A DNA stretch of 64,000 nt from Bacillus pumilus (GCF_038738535.1 NZ_CP046128.1:1178001-1242000), one strand, 5' to 3'. Positions 44,550-54,661 are shown, numbered from the stretch's first letter. The notes: generated by a model from the letters alone, not told the origin. Numbers and translations are program-made.

Positions 44550-44828
44550 TTTCCTGAGCAATTGGTGATAATATAAAAAAATTAACGAGCGTTGAAAAGG
44601 AATAGTAAGCAGGAACTGATGCGTAAAGAGAGCAAATGATATGCTGAAACATTTGCCGCAGACAGCTGCTGAACCTGCCCTTTGAGCCTTAGAGGAAAAA
44701 TCTAAGCGCGTGCCTGGCGTTACAGGAGTTGAGTGGAATAAGCTAGATGTATGCTTATTCAATGAAGGTGGTACCACGGAAAATCCCTTTTCGTCCTTTA
44801 CATAAGGAGAAAAAGGGATTTTTTTGTG
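44550..44828 (+). ncRNA. Proline T-box leader of proBA
   Basis: The T-box core AAGGTGGTACCACGG lies at 44765-44779, followed by a terminator (AAATCCCTTTT/AAAAGGGATTT, T run, to 44826). Stem I contains AGTAAGCAGGAACTGATGCG. The specifier is probably CCU in GAACCTGCC (44671-44673 region), fitting uncharged tRNA-Pro; this codon assignment is by inspection only. Confidence 0.88.
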
Positions 44829-44856
44829 CCTAAAGGTATAGCGGAGGGAATCAATA

Positions 44857-45954
44857 ATGAAAAAGCAAAGGATCGTCATCAAAATTGGCAGCAGTTCATT
44901 AACAGAGCAAAAAGGAGCCATTGATGAACAAAAAATGCAGGATCATGTGAAAGCGATAGCAAAGCTGAAAGAGGCTGGGCATGAAATCATTTTAATTTCG
45001 TCAGGAGCCGTTGCAGCAGGGTTTGGCAGCTTAGGGTATCCATCAAGACCTGTGACTTTAAAGGGGAAACAGGCAGCAGCAGCGGTTGGACAGGGCTTGT
45101 TAATGCAGAAATATACAGAGCTATTTTCACAGTTTCACATGACACCTGCACAAATGCTTTTAACCCGTAATGACTTTTCAGATCGAACAAGATATCGAAA
45201 TGCTTACGCTACGATGATGGAGCTGCTGGAAAGAAAAATTTTACCGATCATTAATGAAAATGATTCTGTTTCCATTGAGGAGCTTACCTTTGGGGATAAT
45301 GACATGCTGTCAGCTCTTGTCAGTGGATTAATCCATGCAGACCAATTGATCATCTTAACGGACATTAACGGAATATATGATGCAAATCCAAATGAGCATC
45401 CTGAGGCGAAGCGTTTTGATGTACTGACACACATTTCAGAAGAATTGTTTTCATATGCGAAGAGCACAGGCTCAAAAGTGGGAACAGGCGGGATGAAATC
45501 AAAGCTGTCTGCTGCACAAACGGCACTTTCACTAGGCGTTAAAGTCTTCATTGGCACAGGTACTGGAGAAGACAAGCTGCTTCACATTCTAGCGGGTCAA
45601 GGAGACGGAACGTATATCGGAGAACAGGACTTATCAGCCGTCAACAACCGCCGTCAATGGATTCAATTCCACTCACCCGTCTCTGGGAAAATCATGATAG
45701 ATGCAGGAGCGGAAGCGGCGATTTTGCATAACGGCAGAAGCCTTCTTCCGGCTGGAGTCATTGATGTCGCTGGTGACTTTTCTAAAGGAGAGGTCGTTGA
45801 AGTGGTCGGTCCGAACGGATTAGTGGGTAAGGGACAAACCTTGTACGCATCCGATGAGCTTCTCGGCATTAAAGGGATGCGAAGTGATGAGCTTTCAAAT
45901 GAGAAGCCTGAGGTTATACACAGAGATCACTGGGTACAGCATGTACAAAACTGA
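44857..45954 (+). CDS. proB: Glutamate 5-kinase ProB
   Basis: 365 aa. Amino-acid kinase domain with [27 protein letters not shown], and [19 protein letters not shown]; a C-terminal PUA domain (residues 275-355). It makes glutamyl-5-phosphate, the first step of proline synthesis, and is normally feedback-inhibited by proline. First gene of the T-box operon. Confidence 0.95.
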   Translation: MKKQRIVIKIGSSSLTEQKGAIDEQKMQDHVKAIAKLKEAGHEIILISSGAVAAGFGSLGYPSRPVTLKGKQAAAAVGQGLLMQKYTELFSQFHMTPAQMLLTRNDFSDRTRYRNAYATMMELLERKILPIINENDSVSIEELTFGDNDMLSALVSGLIHADQLIILTDINGIYDANPNEHPEAKRFDVLTHISEELFSYAKSTGSKVGTGGMKSKLSAAQTALSLGVKVFIGTGTGEDKLLHILAGQGDGTYIGEQDLSAVNNRRQWIQFHSPVSGKIMIDAGAEAAILHNGRSLLPAGVIDVAGDFSKGEVVEVVGPNGLVGKGQTLYASDELLGIKGMRSDELSNEKPEVIHRDHWVQHVQN

Positions 45955-45966
45955 GGAGGGAATACG

Positions 45967-47214
45967 ATGAATGAAGTTCTTGAAAAAGCAAAAAAAGCAA
46001 GTACAGCCAAAGATCAGCTGCTGCTAAAAACGACGGAGCAAAAAAATGCAGCTTTACATGCCATCGCAACTGCACTTAAAGCATCTTCCGCTTATTTATT
46101 GGGGGAGAATAAAAAGGATGTTCAGGCTGCTGAGGACAAGCAGTTCACGCCTTCTGTCATTGACCGGATTACACTCACAGAAGAGAGAATTGACGCCATT
46201 GCAGACGCTACTCTTCAGCTGATTCACCTAAAAGACCCAATTGGTGAAACATTAGAAACCATTCAAAAAGAAAACGGTCTGTTCATCGAAAAGGTGCGTG
46301 TGCCTCTTGGAACGGTTGGAATGATTTATGAAGCAAGACCAAACGTGACAGTAGATGCTGCCACCCTTTGCCTCAAAACTGGGAATGCTGTTATTCTTCG
46401 CGGGAGCTCCTCTGCCATTCATAGTAATAAAGCGATTGTCAAGGTGATCCATGAAGCGCTTCAGACAACGGATATTCCAGTAGACAGTGTGCAATTGATT
46501 GAAGATACAGGCCGTGAAACGGCGAAAACGCTGTTCACTTTAAATGAATATCTGGATGTCCTTATTCCGCGCGGCGGGAAAAATTTAATTGATCTTGTCG
46601 TGAGAGAGTCTACCGTGCCAGTGCTTGAGACAGGTGCAGGGAACTGTCATATCTACATTGATGAAACAGCGAAAAACGAAATGGCTGAGCAGATTGTGCT
46701 GAATGCTAAAACCCAAAGGCCATCTGTTTGCAATGCGATCGAGAGCATTGTCATTCATGAAACATGGGCAAAAACATATGGCGCTTCGTTATTTGAAGCC
46801 CTTCATGCAAATGGGGTAGAGATACGGGGCGATGAAGCCGTATGTGCCCTTGCGCCTAGTGCTTCATTAGCGACAAAAGAGGACTATGAAACAGAGTTTT
46901 TAGCGCCGATTGTCAGTATTAAAATCGTAGAGAGCATAGAAGAAGCGATTCAGCATATTCAAACGTATAGCTCCAAGCACTCTGAAGCGATCATTTCGGA
47001 AAATGATCAGCATGCTTCACTTTTCTTAACAGCTGTCGATGCTGCCGCTGTCTATCACAACGCTTCTACTCGGTTCACAGATGGCTTTGAATTTGGCTAC
47101 GGAGCAGAAATAGGGATTAGCACACAAAAACTGCATGCAAGAGGGCCGATGGGTCTGCCGGCTTTAACCTCTGAAAAATTTGTCATTCGTGGTCAAGGAC
47201 AAATAAGAGAATAA
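45967..47214 (+). CDS. proA: Glutamate-5-semialdehyde dehydrogenase ProA
   Basis: 415 aa. The substrate-binding catalytic Cys is in [39 protein letters not shown] and [19 protein letters not shown] are typical. It reduces glutamyl phosphate with NADPH. 12 bp after proB. Confidence 0.95.
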   Translation: MNEVLEKAKKASTAKDQLLLKTTEQKNAALHAIATALKASSAYLLGENKKDVQAAEDKQFTPSVIDRITLTEERIDAIADATLQLIHLKDPIGETLETIQKENGLFIEKVRVPLGTVGMIYEARPNVTVDAATLCLKTGNAVILRGSSSAIHSNKAIVKVIHEALQTTDIPVDSVQLIEDTGRETAKTLFTLNEYLDVLIPRGGKNLIDLVVRESTVPVLETGAGNCHIYIDETAKNEMAEQIVLNAKTQRPSVCNAIESIVIHETWAKTYGASLFEALHANGVEIRGDEAVCALAPSASLATKEDYETEFLAPIVSIKIVESIEEAIQHIQTYSSKHSEAIISENDQHASLFLTAVDAAAVYHNASTRFTDGFEFGYGAEIGISTQKLHARGPMGLPALTSEKFVIRGQGQIRE

Positions 47215-47218
47215 CGAA

Positions 47219-47259
47219 TTCAAAAGAGAGTCTTGTGACAGCAGGCTCTCTTTTTCCTT
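47219..47259 (+). terminator. Terminator of proBA
   Basis: AAAGAGAG/CTCTCTTT stem with T residues. Confidence 0.7.
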
Positions 47260-47343
47260 TCATTTCATTTTTGTATTTCTTCGGTCAAGTATGATAAAAT
47301 ATGGTAATGTTTTATATTTTGAGAAGATTGGAGAAGGCAACGT

Positions 47344-48480
47344 ATGGCGAAAATCATTCCCTCTTCGGATATTGGAGTGAAAATCAACAAGTGGTATGAA
47401 TTAATCCGCAGATTTGATTCAGAACAAGCAGAACAATTAAAGCAGGAAATTCGCACCTCTCTTGATTCAATGGAAGAAGATCAGAATTTGCTTCTCTATT
47501 TTTCTTTAATGGAATTCAGGCATGAGGTCATGCTCGATTACTTAAAGCCATTAAAGGAAGGAAAGCTTCGCGCCAACTTTTCCGAGCTTTCGAAAGAAAT
47601 AGATGAGCATCAAACACATGTCACAGGCATGCTTGAATACTACTATCATTTTTTCAGAGGCATGTATGAATTTGGCCGTAGGCAGTATATTGCTGCCATC
47701 TCGTCTTATCAAAAGGCAGAGCACAAGCTTTCTTTTGTGTCAGATGATATTGAACGTGCGGAATTTCATTTTAAAATGTCAGAAATATATTATCACATGA
47801 AACAAACACATATTTCGATGCACCATGCCAAACTGGCGCTGGATGTCTATATTCAGCATGAGCTATATGCGCTTCGCACGATCCAATGCGAATTTATTGT
47901 GGCCGGTAACTATGATGATATGAGAAGACATGAAAAGGCATTACCACATCTCGAGAGAGCGCTTGCGAGATCAAGAGACTTTCAGAATGTGCGTTTTATT
48001 GCTTCCTCTTTGTTTAATATGGGCAACAGTTATTACCGAATGGGAGATCTTGACCGCGCACTCGAACTAATGAAAGAATCCATCTCGTTATTTGACCAAA
48101 ATCAATCCGATCACCTTCGTCGATCTATAGACCCTCTTTATACCGCTGCTCAGATATTATACAAACAAGGTAAACACGAAGAAGCCTTACACTACAGAGA
48201 AGAATGTATGAAGCGAGCAGAAGCACTTCAGGATGACATCCATATTCAGAAGACGATATTTTTAGAAGCATTGTACTTAAAGCAAGATGCGGAGCATATT
48301 AAACGAATTTTTCATTTTTTAGAGTCCGCCTATGCATATCCTGATATAGAGGAACTGGCATTAGACACCGCAAAGTATTATAATGAAATGGAGGATTATG
48401 AAAAATCTTCCATGTTCTACGGAGAAGCGGAACATGCTCGAATCTATATTCAGAGAGGGGATTGTTTATATGAATTTTAA
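47344..48480 (+). CDS. Rap-family response-regulator aspartate phosphatase/TPR protein
   Basis: 378 aa from the ATG behind TTGGAGAAGG. An N-terminal three-helix bundle (residues 1-70) is followed by tetratricopeptide repeats to the end (for example FIASSLFNMGNSYYRMGDLDRALELM). Rap proteins dephosphorylate Spo0F or block ComA-type regulators and are inhibited by a Phr pentapeptide. The Phr gene follows and overlaps by 11 bp. Which Rap of B. subtilis it equals cannot be said; no Rap lies between proA and ohrA there. Confidence 0.88.
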   Translation: MAKIIPSSDIGVKINKWYELIRRFDSEQAEQLKQEIRTSLDSMEEDQNLLLYFSLMEFRHEVMLDYLKPLKEGKLRANFSELSKEIDEHQTHVTGMLEYYYHFFRGMYEFGRRQYIAAISSYQKAEHKLSFVSDDIERAEFHFKMSEIYYHMKQTHISMHHAKLALDVYIQHELYALRTIQCEFIVAGNYDDMRRHEKALPHLERALARSRDFQNVRFIASSLFNMGNSYYRMGDLDRALELMKESISLFDQNQSDHLRRSIDPLYTAAQILYKQGKHEEALHYREECMKRAEALQDDIHIQKTIFLEALYLKQDAEHIKRIFHFLESAYAYPDIEELALDTAKYYNEMEDYEKSSMFYGEAEHARIYIQRGDCLYEF

Positions 48481-48604
48481 AAAATGGACAGTCGTCTGTA
48501 CAAGCATCACCATCCTGGCGTTATGGCTGGCAGCAGCAAATGCCGACCCGGATAACAGAAACCACACGCTAGAACAACCAAATGCGCAGCATGACATCAT
48601 CTAA
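48470..48604 (+). CDS. Phr signalling-peptide precursor
   Basis: 44 aa from the ATG at 48470, behind AGAGAGGGG. It has a basic start, a hydrophobic signal segment (residues 8-22) and a polar tail. The stretch NRNHT in the tail matches the x-R-N-x-T shape of PhrA (ARNQT) and PhrE (SRNVT), so it is the likely pentapeptide after export and cutting. Here it lies in the middle of the tail, not at the end. It probably inhibits the Rap encoded just upstream. Confidence 0.8.
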   Translation: MNFKKWTVVCTSITILALWLAAANADPDNRNHTLEQPNAQHDII

Positions 48605-48625
48605 AAGCTCTTGTCAACAATCTGA

Positions 48626-48653
48626 AAAGCCCTTATTAAAGGGCTTTTTTTAC
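48626..48653 (+). terminator. Terminator of rap-phr
   Basis: AAAGCCCTT/AAGGGCTTT stem and seven T. Confidence 0.85.
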
Positions 48654-48729
48654 TGTCTAAAAATGAATCTGCGTGACATGCTCATAAAATAGAGGTGAGA
48701 AGGAAATCTTAAAAAAGAGTGTTTATTCA

Positions 48730-48767
48730 TTGACTCTTGAATTTAAATTGTGTACAATTCAATTGTA
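48730..48767 (+). promoter_or_regulatory. ohrA promoter with OhrR operator
   Basis: TTGACT, 17 bp, TACAAT. The -10 box is the left half of the palindrome TACAATTCAATTGTA (48753-48767), the known OhrR operator form. OhrR bound there blocks polymerase until oxidised by organic peroxide. Confidence 0.85.
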
Positions 48768-48801
48768 GAAAATATTATTAGAGAGAAAGAGGGTTATATT
48801 C

Positions 48802-49230
48802 ATGTCAGACGTTTTATTTACTGCAACGGTATCAGCTGTCGGAGGAAGAGAAGGAAAGGTTGTTTCAACCGATGGTGTGCTTGAGCATGATGTAGCAATG
48901 CCTGGAACACCAAGAGCGAAAAAACTTGAAAAAGCAACAAATCCAGAGCAATTATTCGCAGCAGGCTACTCTGCATGTTTTGATTCAGCCCTTCAAATGG
49001 TCGCGAGACAAGAGCGTATCCGTTTTGAAAGTGAAGTAACAGCACATGTGAGCTTAGTGAAAGACAGTTCAGATGACGGCTTCAAACTAGGCGTTAAGCT
49101 AGAAGTAAAAGGAACTGGAATCGAGCAATCAGCATTAGATGAGCTTGTTCATAAAGCACATGGCGTATGCCCATATTCAAAAGCAACTCAAGGAAATATC
49201 GAAGTAGAACTAGTAGCTGTCGCACAATAA
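48802..49230 (+). CDS. ohrA: Organic hydroperoxide reductase OhrA
   Basis: 142 aa OsmC/Ohr fold. The two redox cysteines are in GYSACFDSALQ and HGVCPYSKATQGN. It reduces organic peroxides using lipoylated proteins. Induced by peroxide through OhrR; the operator is upstream. Confidence 0.93.
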   Translation: MSDVLFTATVSAVGGREGKVVSTDGVLEHDVAMPGTPRAKKLEKATNPEQLFAAGYSACFDSALQMVARQERIRFESEVTAHVSLVKDSSDDGFKLGVKLEVKGTGIEQSALDELVHKAHGVCPYSKATQGNIEVELVAVAQ

Positions 49231-49240
49231 TTGACATCAT

Positions 49241-49273
49241 AAAAGGCTGAGGGTATGTTCCCTCAGCCTTTTG
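49241..49273. terminator. Bidirectional terminator between ohrA and ohrR
   Basis: AAAAGGCTGAGGG/CCCTCAGCCTTTT stem with a 6-nt loop; overlaps the ohrR stop. Confidence 0.85.
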
Positions 49274-49709
49274 GTTGTGTTAATTTTTGCAAAAGCTCAT
49301 GTAAAGAGGCGCGCAGTGTTTTTAACTCTTCTTCCGATCTGCCTGTCCCAGACAGCATATGAAATGGAATCGCAGTAGCTTTCTCTTTTAGCTGTTCGCC
49401 ATATTCCGTTAAACGAATTTGCACAGAACGTTCATCCTCTTTCGAGCGCTCGCGGATGATGAGTCCGTTTTGCTCCATCCGTTTCAGCATAGGTGTGAGT
49501 GTACCGGAGTCTAAATATAAAAGCTCTCCCATCGTTTTCACATTTAATGTCCCATGCTCCCACAATAAAAGCAGTGCCAAATATTGCGGATACGTAATGT
49601 CTAACTCTTCTAATAACGGTTTATATTGCTTCGTCATCTCTCTTGAACTTGCATATAACAAGAAACAAAGCTGATTTTCCAGCTTCATATGCTCGAATTC
49701 ATTTGTCAT
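49263..49709 (-). CDS. ohrR: Organic-peroxide sensor repressor OhrR (MarR family)
   Basis: 148 aa from the ATG at 49709. The reactive Cys lies in KLENQLCFLLYASSREM, equal to Cys15 of B. subtilis OhrR; winged helix LYLDSGTLTPMLKRMEQNGLI. Only this one Cys is needed, a one-Cys OhrR. It sits between ohrA and ohrB as in B. subtilis. Confidence 0.93.
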   Translation of the reverse strand: MTNEFEHMKLENQLCFLLYASSREMTKQYKPLLEELDITYPQYLALLLLWEHGTLNVKTMGELLYLDSGTLTPMLKRMEQNGLIIRERSKEDERSVQIRLTEYGEQLKEKATAIPFHMLSGTGRSEEELKTLRASLHELLQKLTQPKG

Positions 49710-49870
49710 GTCAGTCACCAACTATTTTTTGTCATACTTATTATTGTATAAGATTTTCTTCCTTTTTAAAATAAATACAGCCCAAAAATGAAAAATTCTT
49801 TAATGTGCGATAAATGTTTGAGAAATGGATAGAACGTGAAAAGAATAAATAGATAAAGGAGGAGATGAAG

Positions 49871-50287
49871 ATGAAACCATTATTCACAGCAAAAGTAAAG
49901 GCGCAGCATGGAAGAGCAGGACATGTTCGTTCAGAAGATGGTGTACTCGATCATAACATTGTCATGCCTAATGCAAAGAAAGACGGAGAGACTGGTACGA
50001 ATCCAGAGCAATTATTTGCAGCCGGCTATGCAGCTTGTTTCGGAGGGGCACTTGAACAAGTAGCGAAGAAGCAAGGGATAGACATTGAATCAGAAGTAGA
50101 GGGACATGTCAGTCTTTTAAAAGATGAAAGTGATGGCGGCTTTAAGCTTGGTGTCAAGCTGATTGTGTCTGCAAAAGGCCTTGACCATGACAAAGCGAGA
50201 GAGCTTGTCGAGGCTGCGCATGAATTCTGTCCATATTCAAAAGCAACAAGAGGGAACATCGAAGTAGAGCTTGAAGTGGCTGAATAA
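49871..50287 (+). CDS. ohrB: Organic hydroperoxide reductase OhrB
   Basis: 138 aa from the ATG at 49871, six bases after AAAGGAGGAG; the ATG two codons earlier is too close. Redox Cys in GYAACFGGALEQ and HEFCPYSKATRGN. In B. subtilis the paralog is SigB-controlled and not bound by OhrR; no OhrR palindrome is seen here either. Confidence 0.92.
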   Translation: MKPLFTAKVKAQHGRAGHVRSEDGVLDHNIVMPNAKKDGETGTNPEQLFAAGYAACFGGALEQVAKKQGIDIESEVEGHVSLLKDESDGGFKLGVKLIVSAKGLDHDKARELVEAAHEFCPYSKATRGNIEVELEVAE

Positions 50288-50288
50288 A

Positions 50289-50307
50289 AAAGGTTTTCTA
50301 TCACGCT
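50289..50307. repeat. Right-end remnant of the inverted-repeat element
   Basis: AAAGGTTTTCTATCACGCT equals the right end of copies A (22239) and B (25026). The rest of the element is absent. It lies just after the ohrB stop, before the terminator, the same kind of place as the full copies. Confidence 0.75.
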
Positions 50308-50317
50308 GAAAATCAGA

Positions 50318-50349
50318 AACACCTGCTTACCAGCAGGTGTCTTTTTTTA
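50318..50349. terminator. Terminator between ohrB and guaD
   Basis: ACACCTGCT/AGCAGGTGT stem, T run after it on the plus strand. Confidence 0.8.
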
Positions 50350-50817
50350 ATATTCTTTCTTTTGTTCGTATGTTTCCCAAGCTTCAAACGGTGCAAGGTT
50401 TTTTTGAAGTGTCAGCTGATAAAATGGAATATTTCTTGATTCGTAATCCTTGTTGATTTCTTCATAAATAAACGAGTCATCAAAACCAGAAGTCGCTGCA
50501 TCCTGATGTCCAGCAGCAAAATACACCGCTTTTGGTCTAGCCCAGTAAATAGCGCCAAGGCACATCGGGCAAGGCTCACAGCTTGTATATAAAATACAAT
50601 CTTCTAATTGGTATGTATGTAGCGTCTGGCACGCCTTTCGAATGGCTGTGACTTCTGCATGTGCGGTTGGATCATTTGTTGTTGTCACATTGTTGCTTCC
50701 CTCGGCAATAATCTGTCCATCCTTGACAATGACTGCTCCAAAAGGGCCGCCAGTACCACTATTGACTCCTTCTATTGCAAGATCAATTGCACGTTGTAAA
50801 AAATCTTCGTGATTCAT
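50347..50817 (-). CDS. guaD: Guanine deaminase GuaD
   Basis: 156 aa. Cytidine-deaminase fold with zinc motifs TAHAEVTAIRKAC and CEPCPMCLGAIYWA, and the C-terminal FYQLTLQKNLAPFEAWE end that swaps between subunits in this enzyme. It turns guanine into xanthine and ammonia. It stands alone between ohrB and metE, the same order as in B. subtilis. Confidence 0.93.
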   Translation of the reverse strand: MNHEDFLQRAIDLAIEGVNSGTGGPFGAVIVKDGQIIAEGSNNVTTTNDPTAHAEVTAIRKACQTLHTYQLEDCILYTSCEPCPMCLGAIYWARPKAVYFAAGHQDAATSGFDDSFIYEEINKDYESRNIPFYQLTLQKNLAPFEAWETYEQKKEY

Positions 50818-50917
50818 TGTCTTCCTCCCTTTGTTCGACTGACTTCTCTAGTATAAACGAATCATGCTAGAAAAGGAAACATCCTAGTAGATGGTCAAAC
50901 AGGACAATCTGCGCATA

Positions 50918-50948
50918 AAAACCCCCGCCATGTTCGGCAGGGGAGAGG
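50918..50948 (-). terminator. Terminator of metE
   Basis: CCCCTGCC/GGCGGGGG stem followed by five T on the minus strand. Confidence 0.8.
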
Positions 50949-50955
50949 GAATCAA

Positions 50956-53244
50956 TTATGCATGCTGCGCCAGCTTTTTACGAGCGACTTCAGCAGCCGT
51001 CACCATGTTTTTCAAAGCAGCAATGGTTTCAGGCTCTTGTCTCGTTTTTAGACCACAGTCAGGATTCACCCAGAAGCGATCTGTCGGACATACGTTCAGC
51101 GCATCATCAATGATTTGACTCATTTCTTCGACAGATGGAACGCGCGGGCTATGAATGTCATATACACCAAGTCCAAGTCCTTTCAAATACGGATGCTTTT
51201 CTAAGTAATCGAGGAATCCGCCATGACTGCGTGAATGTTCAATCGTAATTACGTCGGCATCAAGGTCTTCGATCGTATCGACAATATCCTCGAAGTTACT
51301 GTAGCACATATGTGTATGAATTTGCGTTTCATTTTGAACAGATGATGTTGATAGTCGGAACGACTCTGCTGCCCAGTTTAAATATTCTGCCCAATCACTT
51401 TCTTTGAGTGGAAGACCTTCTCTTAGCGCAGGTTCATCCACTTGAATAACTTGAATCCCTGCTTCTTCTAACGCTTCTACCTCTTTACGTAATGCGAAAG
51501 CGATTTGGAAGGCAATGTCTTTCCGGGAAATATCTGTTCTTGGGAAAGACCAGTTTAAAATGGTGACAGGTCCTGTCAGCATTCCTTTGACCTTTTTCTC
51601 CGTTAAGCTTTGTGCGTAAACCGTCTCTTTCACGGTCATTGGCGCTGTAAACTCGACATCTCCATAAATGATTGGCGGCTTCACGCAGCGTGATCCGTAG
51701 GATTGTACCCAAGCAAATTTCGTAAAGGCAAATCCGGCTAGCTTCTCACCGAAGTATTCAACCATGTCTGTACGTTCGAATTCCCCATGTACGAGAACGT
51801 CCAGGCCAATTTCCTCCTGAATATCAATCCATCTTTGTGTTTCTTTCTTAATAAATTCATCATACTCGGCATCTGTCCACTCATTTTTACGCCATTTTTG
51901 ACGAGCACTGCGCACTTCAGCAGACTGCGGGAAGCTGCCAATAGTTGTTGTTGGCAAGAGCGGCAGTTCAAGAGATTCGTTTTGGATACGAAGGCGCTCT
52001 TCAAAGGCAGCTGGACGCTTAAAGTCTTTCGATGAAAGATTGTTGCGTTCTGCTGTGAAATCCGCATTGGTTCCTTTTGCAAATTCTTTTAAAGTAAGAA
52101 GTGCTTGCTTGGCTTCATTGATGGCGGCTTCAATCGCTGCGGCTCCTTTTGTTAAGCCTTCTTTTAATGTTGTTAATTCATCCAGCTTTTCAGTGGCATA
52201 AGACAGTCCGTTTAATAGTTTTTCTTCAAGCTGTTCGCTTGGGTGTTTTGCAACTGGTACATGCAGCAAACTGCTTGATGGCTGCAGCCATACTTCCTTC
52301 GGCTGAGCGTCAGCAATGACCTCAGAAATGAATGACAATCTTTCTCCAAGATCTGATCTCCAAATATTTCTTCCATCAATGACGCCTGCTGCTAAAATTT
52401 TATCTTTCGGGAAGCCATGCTTTTTCACTTGATCAAGATTGCGTCCTTGATCATGGACAAAATCAAGACCGATGGCTTCAACAGGATATGTGACAAGCTC
52501 TTCATAGGCATCTACTGAATCAAAGTATGTTTGAAGAAGAATGTTTAAGGCAGGTACGGCTTCTTTAATCGTTTGATAGATTTCTTTTACGGCTTTCACG
52601 TCTTCATATGAAGCGGTGACAAGTGCTGGTTCATCAATTTGAACCCATTTGACGCCAGCTTCTTCAAGTTCTTTTAAAACCTGAGTATAAAGCGGCACGA
52701 GACGCTGCTGAATCTCTTTTACTTCATTTGGTTCATAGCCTTTAGAAAGTGAGACAAATGTATAAAGACCAAGTACAACAGGTTTTGTTTCAACACCAAA
52801 CGCCGTTTTCACCTTTTCGTAAGCTTCAAGCGGTTTGTTATGTGTGAGTTTGAATTCGGTGCTTTTTTCGTATTCTGGAACGATGTAGTGATAGTTTGTA
52901 TTAAACCATTTTGTCATTTCACTTGAGACAGCATCTTTTGTTCCTCTTGCCATCGCAAAGTATGTATCTAGTGGGTCTTTCAAGCTGCGGAAGCGCTCTG
53001 GAATCCAATTGAACATGACAGCAGTATCGAGCACGTGATCGTAGAAGGTAAAATCTCCAGAAGGAACAACATCAATTTGTTGATCAATTTGCTTTTTAAT
53101 GGCTGTTAAAAATTGTTCATCCAGTGTGCTTAAGAGGGTTTCGCGGTCTGTTTGACCCTTCCAATAAGACTCAAGTGCTTTTTTCCATTCTCTGTTTAAA
53201 CCAATTCGCGGAAAACCTAGATTACTTGTTTTAACAATTGTCAA
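50956..53244 (-). CDS. metE: Cobalamin-independent methionine synthase MetE
   Basis: 762 aa from a TTG at 53244, eight bases after AGAGGAGG, giving the start [20 protein letters not shown]; 762 is also the B. subtilis length. The zinc-binding residues His/Cys in [11 protein letters not shown] and Cys in [11 protein letters not shown], and [11 protein letters not shown], are clear. It methylates homocysteine from 5-methyl-THF-Glu3. Expression is controlled by the cobalamin riboswitch upstream. Confidence 0.95.
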   Translation of the reverse strand: MTIVKTSNLGFPRIGLNREWKKALESYWKGQTDRETLLSTLDEQFLTAIKKQIDQQIDVVPSGDFTFYDHVLDTAVMFNWIPERFRSLKDPLDTYFAMARGTKDAVSSEMTKWFNTNYHYIVPEYEKSTEFKLTHNKPLEAYEKVKTAFGVETKPVVLGLYTFVSLSKGYEPNEVKEIQQRLVPLYTQVLKELEEAGVKWVQIDEPALVTASYEDVKAVKEIYQTIKEAVPALNILLQTYFDSVDAYEELVTYPVEAIGLDFVHDQGRNLDQVKKHGFPKDKILAAGVIDGRNIWRSDLGERLSFISEVIADAQPKEVWLQPSSSLLHVPVAKHPSEQLEEKLLNGLSYATEKLDELTTLKEGLTKGAAAIEAAINEAKQALLTLKEFAKGTNADFTAERNNLSSKDFKRPAAFEERLRIQNESLELPLLPTTTIGSFPQSAEVRSARQKWRKNEWTDAEYDEFIKKETQRWIDIQEEIGLDVLVHGEFERTDMVEYFGEKLAGFAFTKFAWVQSYGSRCVKPPIIYGDVEFTAPMTVKETVYAQSLTEKKVKGMLTGPVTILNWSFPRTDISRKDIAFQIAFALRKEVEALEEAGIQVIQVDEPALREGLPLKESDWAEYLNWAAESFRLSTSSVQNETQIHTHMCYSNFEDIVDTIEDLDADVITIEHSRSHGGFLDYLEKHPYLKGLGLGVYDIHSPRVPSVEEMSQIIDDALNVCPTDRFWVNPDCGLKTRQEPETIAALKNMVTAAEVARKKLAQHA

Positions 53245-53264
53245 TTCCAATTCCTCCTCTAAAT

Positions 53265-53320
53265 ATAAAAAGACATTTACACTCATGGCGAAGATTGATG
53301 AGGGCAAATGTCTGGTTTAA
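53265..53320 (-). terminator. Riboswitch-controlled terminator before metE
   Basis: On the minus strand AGACATTT and AAATGTCT pair around a 32-nt loop, followed by TTTTATATTT, 20 bp before the metE ribosome site. Confidence 0.65.
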
Positions 53321-53339
53321 AAAGACAAAATGTGTGTGC

Positions 53340-53585
53340 GAAATAAGGCGTGAGCATAACTGACGCTTTTTCCGACATCTCCTATCAACCGTAGGGGGTT
53401 TGATGTGATAGAGCGGCTGGTATCCTGGCTGGTGAATCTGCAAGCTTTTCATCCTTCCCATCCTTATGACAGTGGATTCATGAGAAAAGCTCTCCTCACT
53501 CACAGTGGCGGGACCGCGCCGGATTTTCACCGGTCTTCCCAATTAAAATTCGACGTATGATCGAATTACCGACTCTCAAACTATG
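53340..53585 (-). ncRNA. Cobalamin riboswitch in the metE leader
   Basis: On the minus strand the canonical B12 box GCCAGGATACCAGCC lies at 53415-53429. Upstream are CCGGTGAAAATCCGGCGCGG and TCCCGCCACTGT (53500-53535), also class-defining. Adenosylcobalamin binding would favour the terminator at 53265 and switch off MetE when B12 is present. Confidence 0.92.
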
Positions 53586-53652
53586 AATTTATTGTGTTCG
53601 ATTATATAACGTCCACTTCATTTCGTCAAAGTAAATTTTGAATAATTTTAAT

Positions 53653-53692
53653 TAAAAAAATCCTGAGAAAATTCAATCTATTCTCAGGACCT
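53653..53692 (-). terminator. Terminator of ispA
   Basis: TCCTGAGAA/TTCTCAGGA stem with a T run on the minus strand. Confidence 0.8.
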
Positions 53693-53701
53693 CTATTCAA
53701 G

Positions 53702-54661
53702 CTATAGAGATAAAAGATCTGCTTCCAATGTTTTTTCTAAAAGGACATCAGGCGCAGTTAAATATAAAAATCCATTTCCTACGAGGGCTTTCGACTGCTT
53801 CAGTGGAAGGGTTCTTCTGACAAGCTGAGCATAGACCTCAGGCTCTGTCAGCTTGCGCTGGAACGCTTCTTCCTCGGCATTTTTAATAATGGCTAGTGCA
53901 CCGCTTACGTGAGGGGCTGCCATTGAGGTGCCTGTGAGTCTGCCGTATTTATGGTTTGGGAGAGTGGATAAAATATCTTCTCCTGGAGCGACGAGGTCGA
54001 TTTCTTTATTGGCATTAGAAAATTCTGAGGATTCTCTTGCAAGGGAAACAGAGCCGACGGCAATGACTTCATTGTATGCTGCTGGGTAGGAGAACTCTTC
54101 CGTACGCTCGTCCCCGTCCCCTTCATTTCCTGCTGCGCACACAACAAGTACACCGCTTTTCACCGCGTTTTGAATGGCTTCCTGCAAGGCGGGCTCATTG
54201 CTTGGACCACCGAGAGACATGGAGATAATATCCACCTTCTGCTCAGCGGCATAGTTGATGCCATTAATGATCCATTCGTATTTCCCGCTGCCATTTTCAC
54301 CGCCAAGAACTTTCACGATCAGCAGCTTAGCTTCAGGGGCAACCCCTAAAATTCCACCATTTTGATCTGTTGCAGCAATCGTCCCTGCTACATGGGTGCC
54401 ATGCCCGTTGTAGTCTTTCACATTTTCAGCATCTCCGTTGTCATCATCGGTAAAGTTCTTGCCTCCGATAATCTGATCTTTTAAGTCGGGATGCCCCGTG
54501 TCGCAACCTGTATCAAGGACAGCAATGGTTATGCCTTTTCCTTTGAAGCCACTTGACCAAAGTTCGGGTGCTTTAATCTCCTGAATACTTTCCGGCGTCT
54601 CTTTCGCTTCCATCACATTGGCTTTTACTTCATACGGAATTAAGCGAATTTCACCTTTCAT
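53702..54661 (-). CDS. ispA: Intracellular subtilisin-like serine protease IspA
   Basis: 319 aa, no signal peptide. Catalytic Asp in IAVLDTGCDTGHPDL, His in YNGHGTHVAGTIAAT, Ser in LTGTSMAAPHVSGAL. The N-terminal stretch with LIPYE is the inhibitory propeptide of intracellular subtilisins. It makes up most of the cytosolic proteolytic activity in late growth. Known to be CodY- and ScoC-repressed in B. subtilis. Confidence 0.94.
   Translation of the reverse strand: MKGEIRLIPYEVKANVMEAKETPESIQEIKAPELWSSGFKGKGITIAVLDTGCDTGHPDLKDQIIGGKNFTDDDNGDAENVKDYNGHGTHVAGTIAATDQNGGILGVAPEAKLLIVKVLGGENGSGKYEWIINGINYAAEQKVDIISMSLGGPSNEPALQEAIQNAVKSGVLVVCAAGNEGDGDERTEEFSYPAAYNEVIAVGSVSLARESSEFSNANKEIDLVAPGEDILSTLPNHKYGRLTGTSMAAPHVSGALAIIKNAEEEAFQRKLTEPEVYAQLVRRTLPLKQSKALVGNGFLYLTAPDVLLEKTLEADLLSL

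Noticed and set aside
47260..47343. ComA box before the rap gene
   Set aside because: No TTGCGG-N4-CCGCAA type sequence was found in the 84 bp available.
53340..53700. Tandem S-box beside the B12 riboswitch of metE
   Set aside because: Tandem arrangements are known for some Bacillus metE genes, but no S-box core sequence is visible in this leader.
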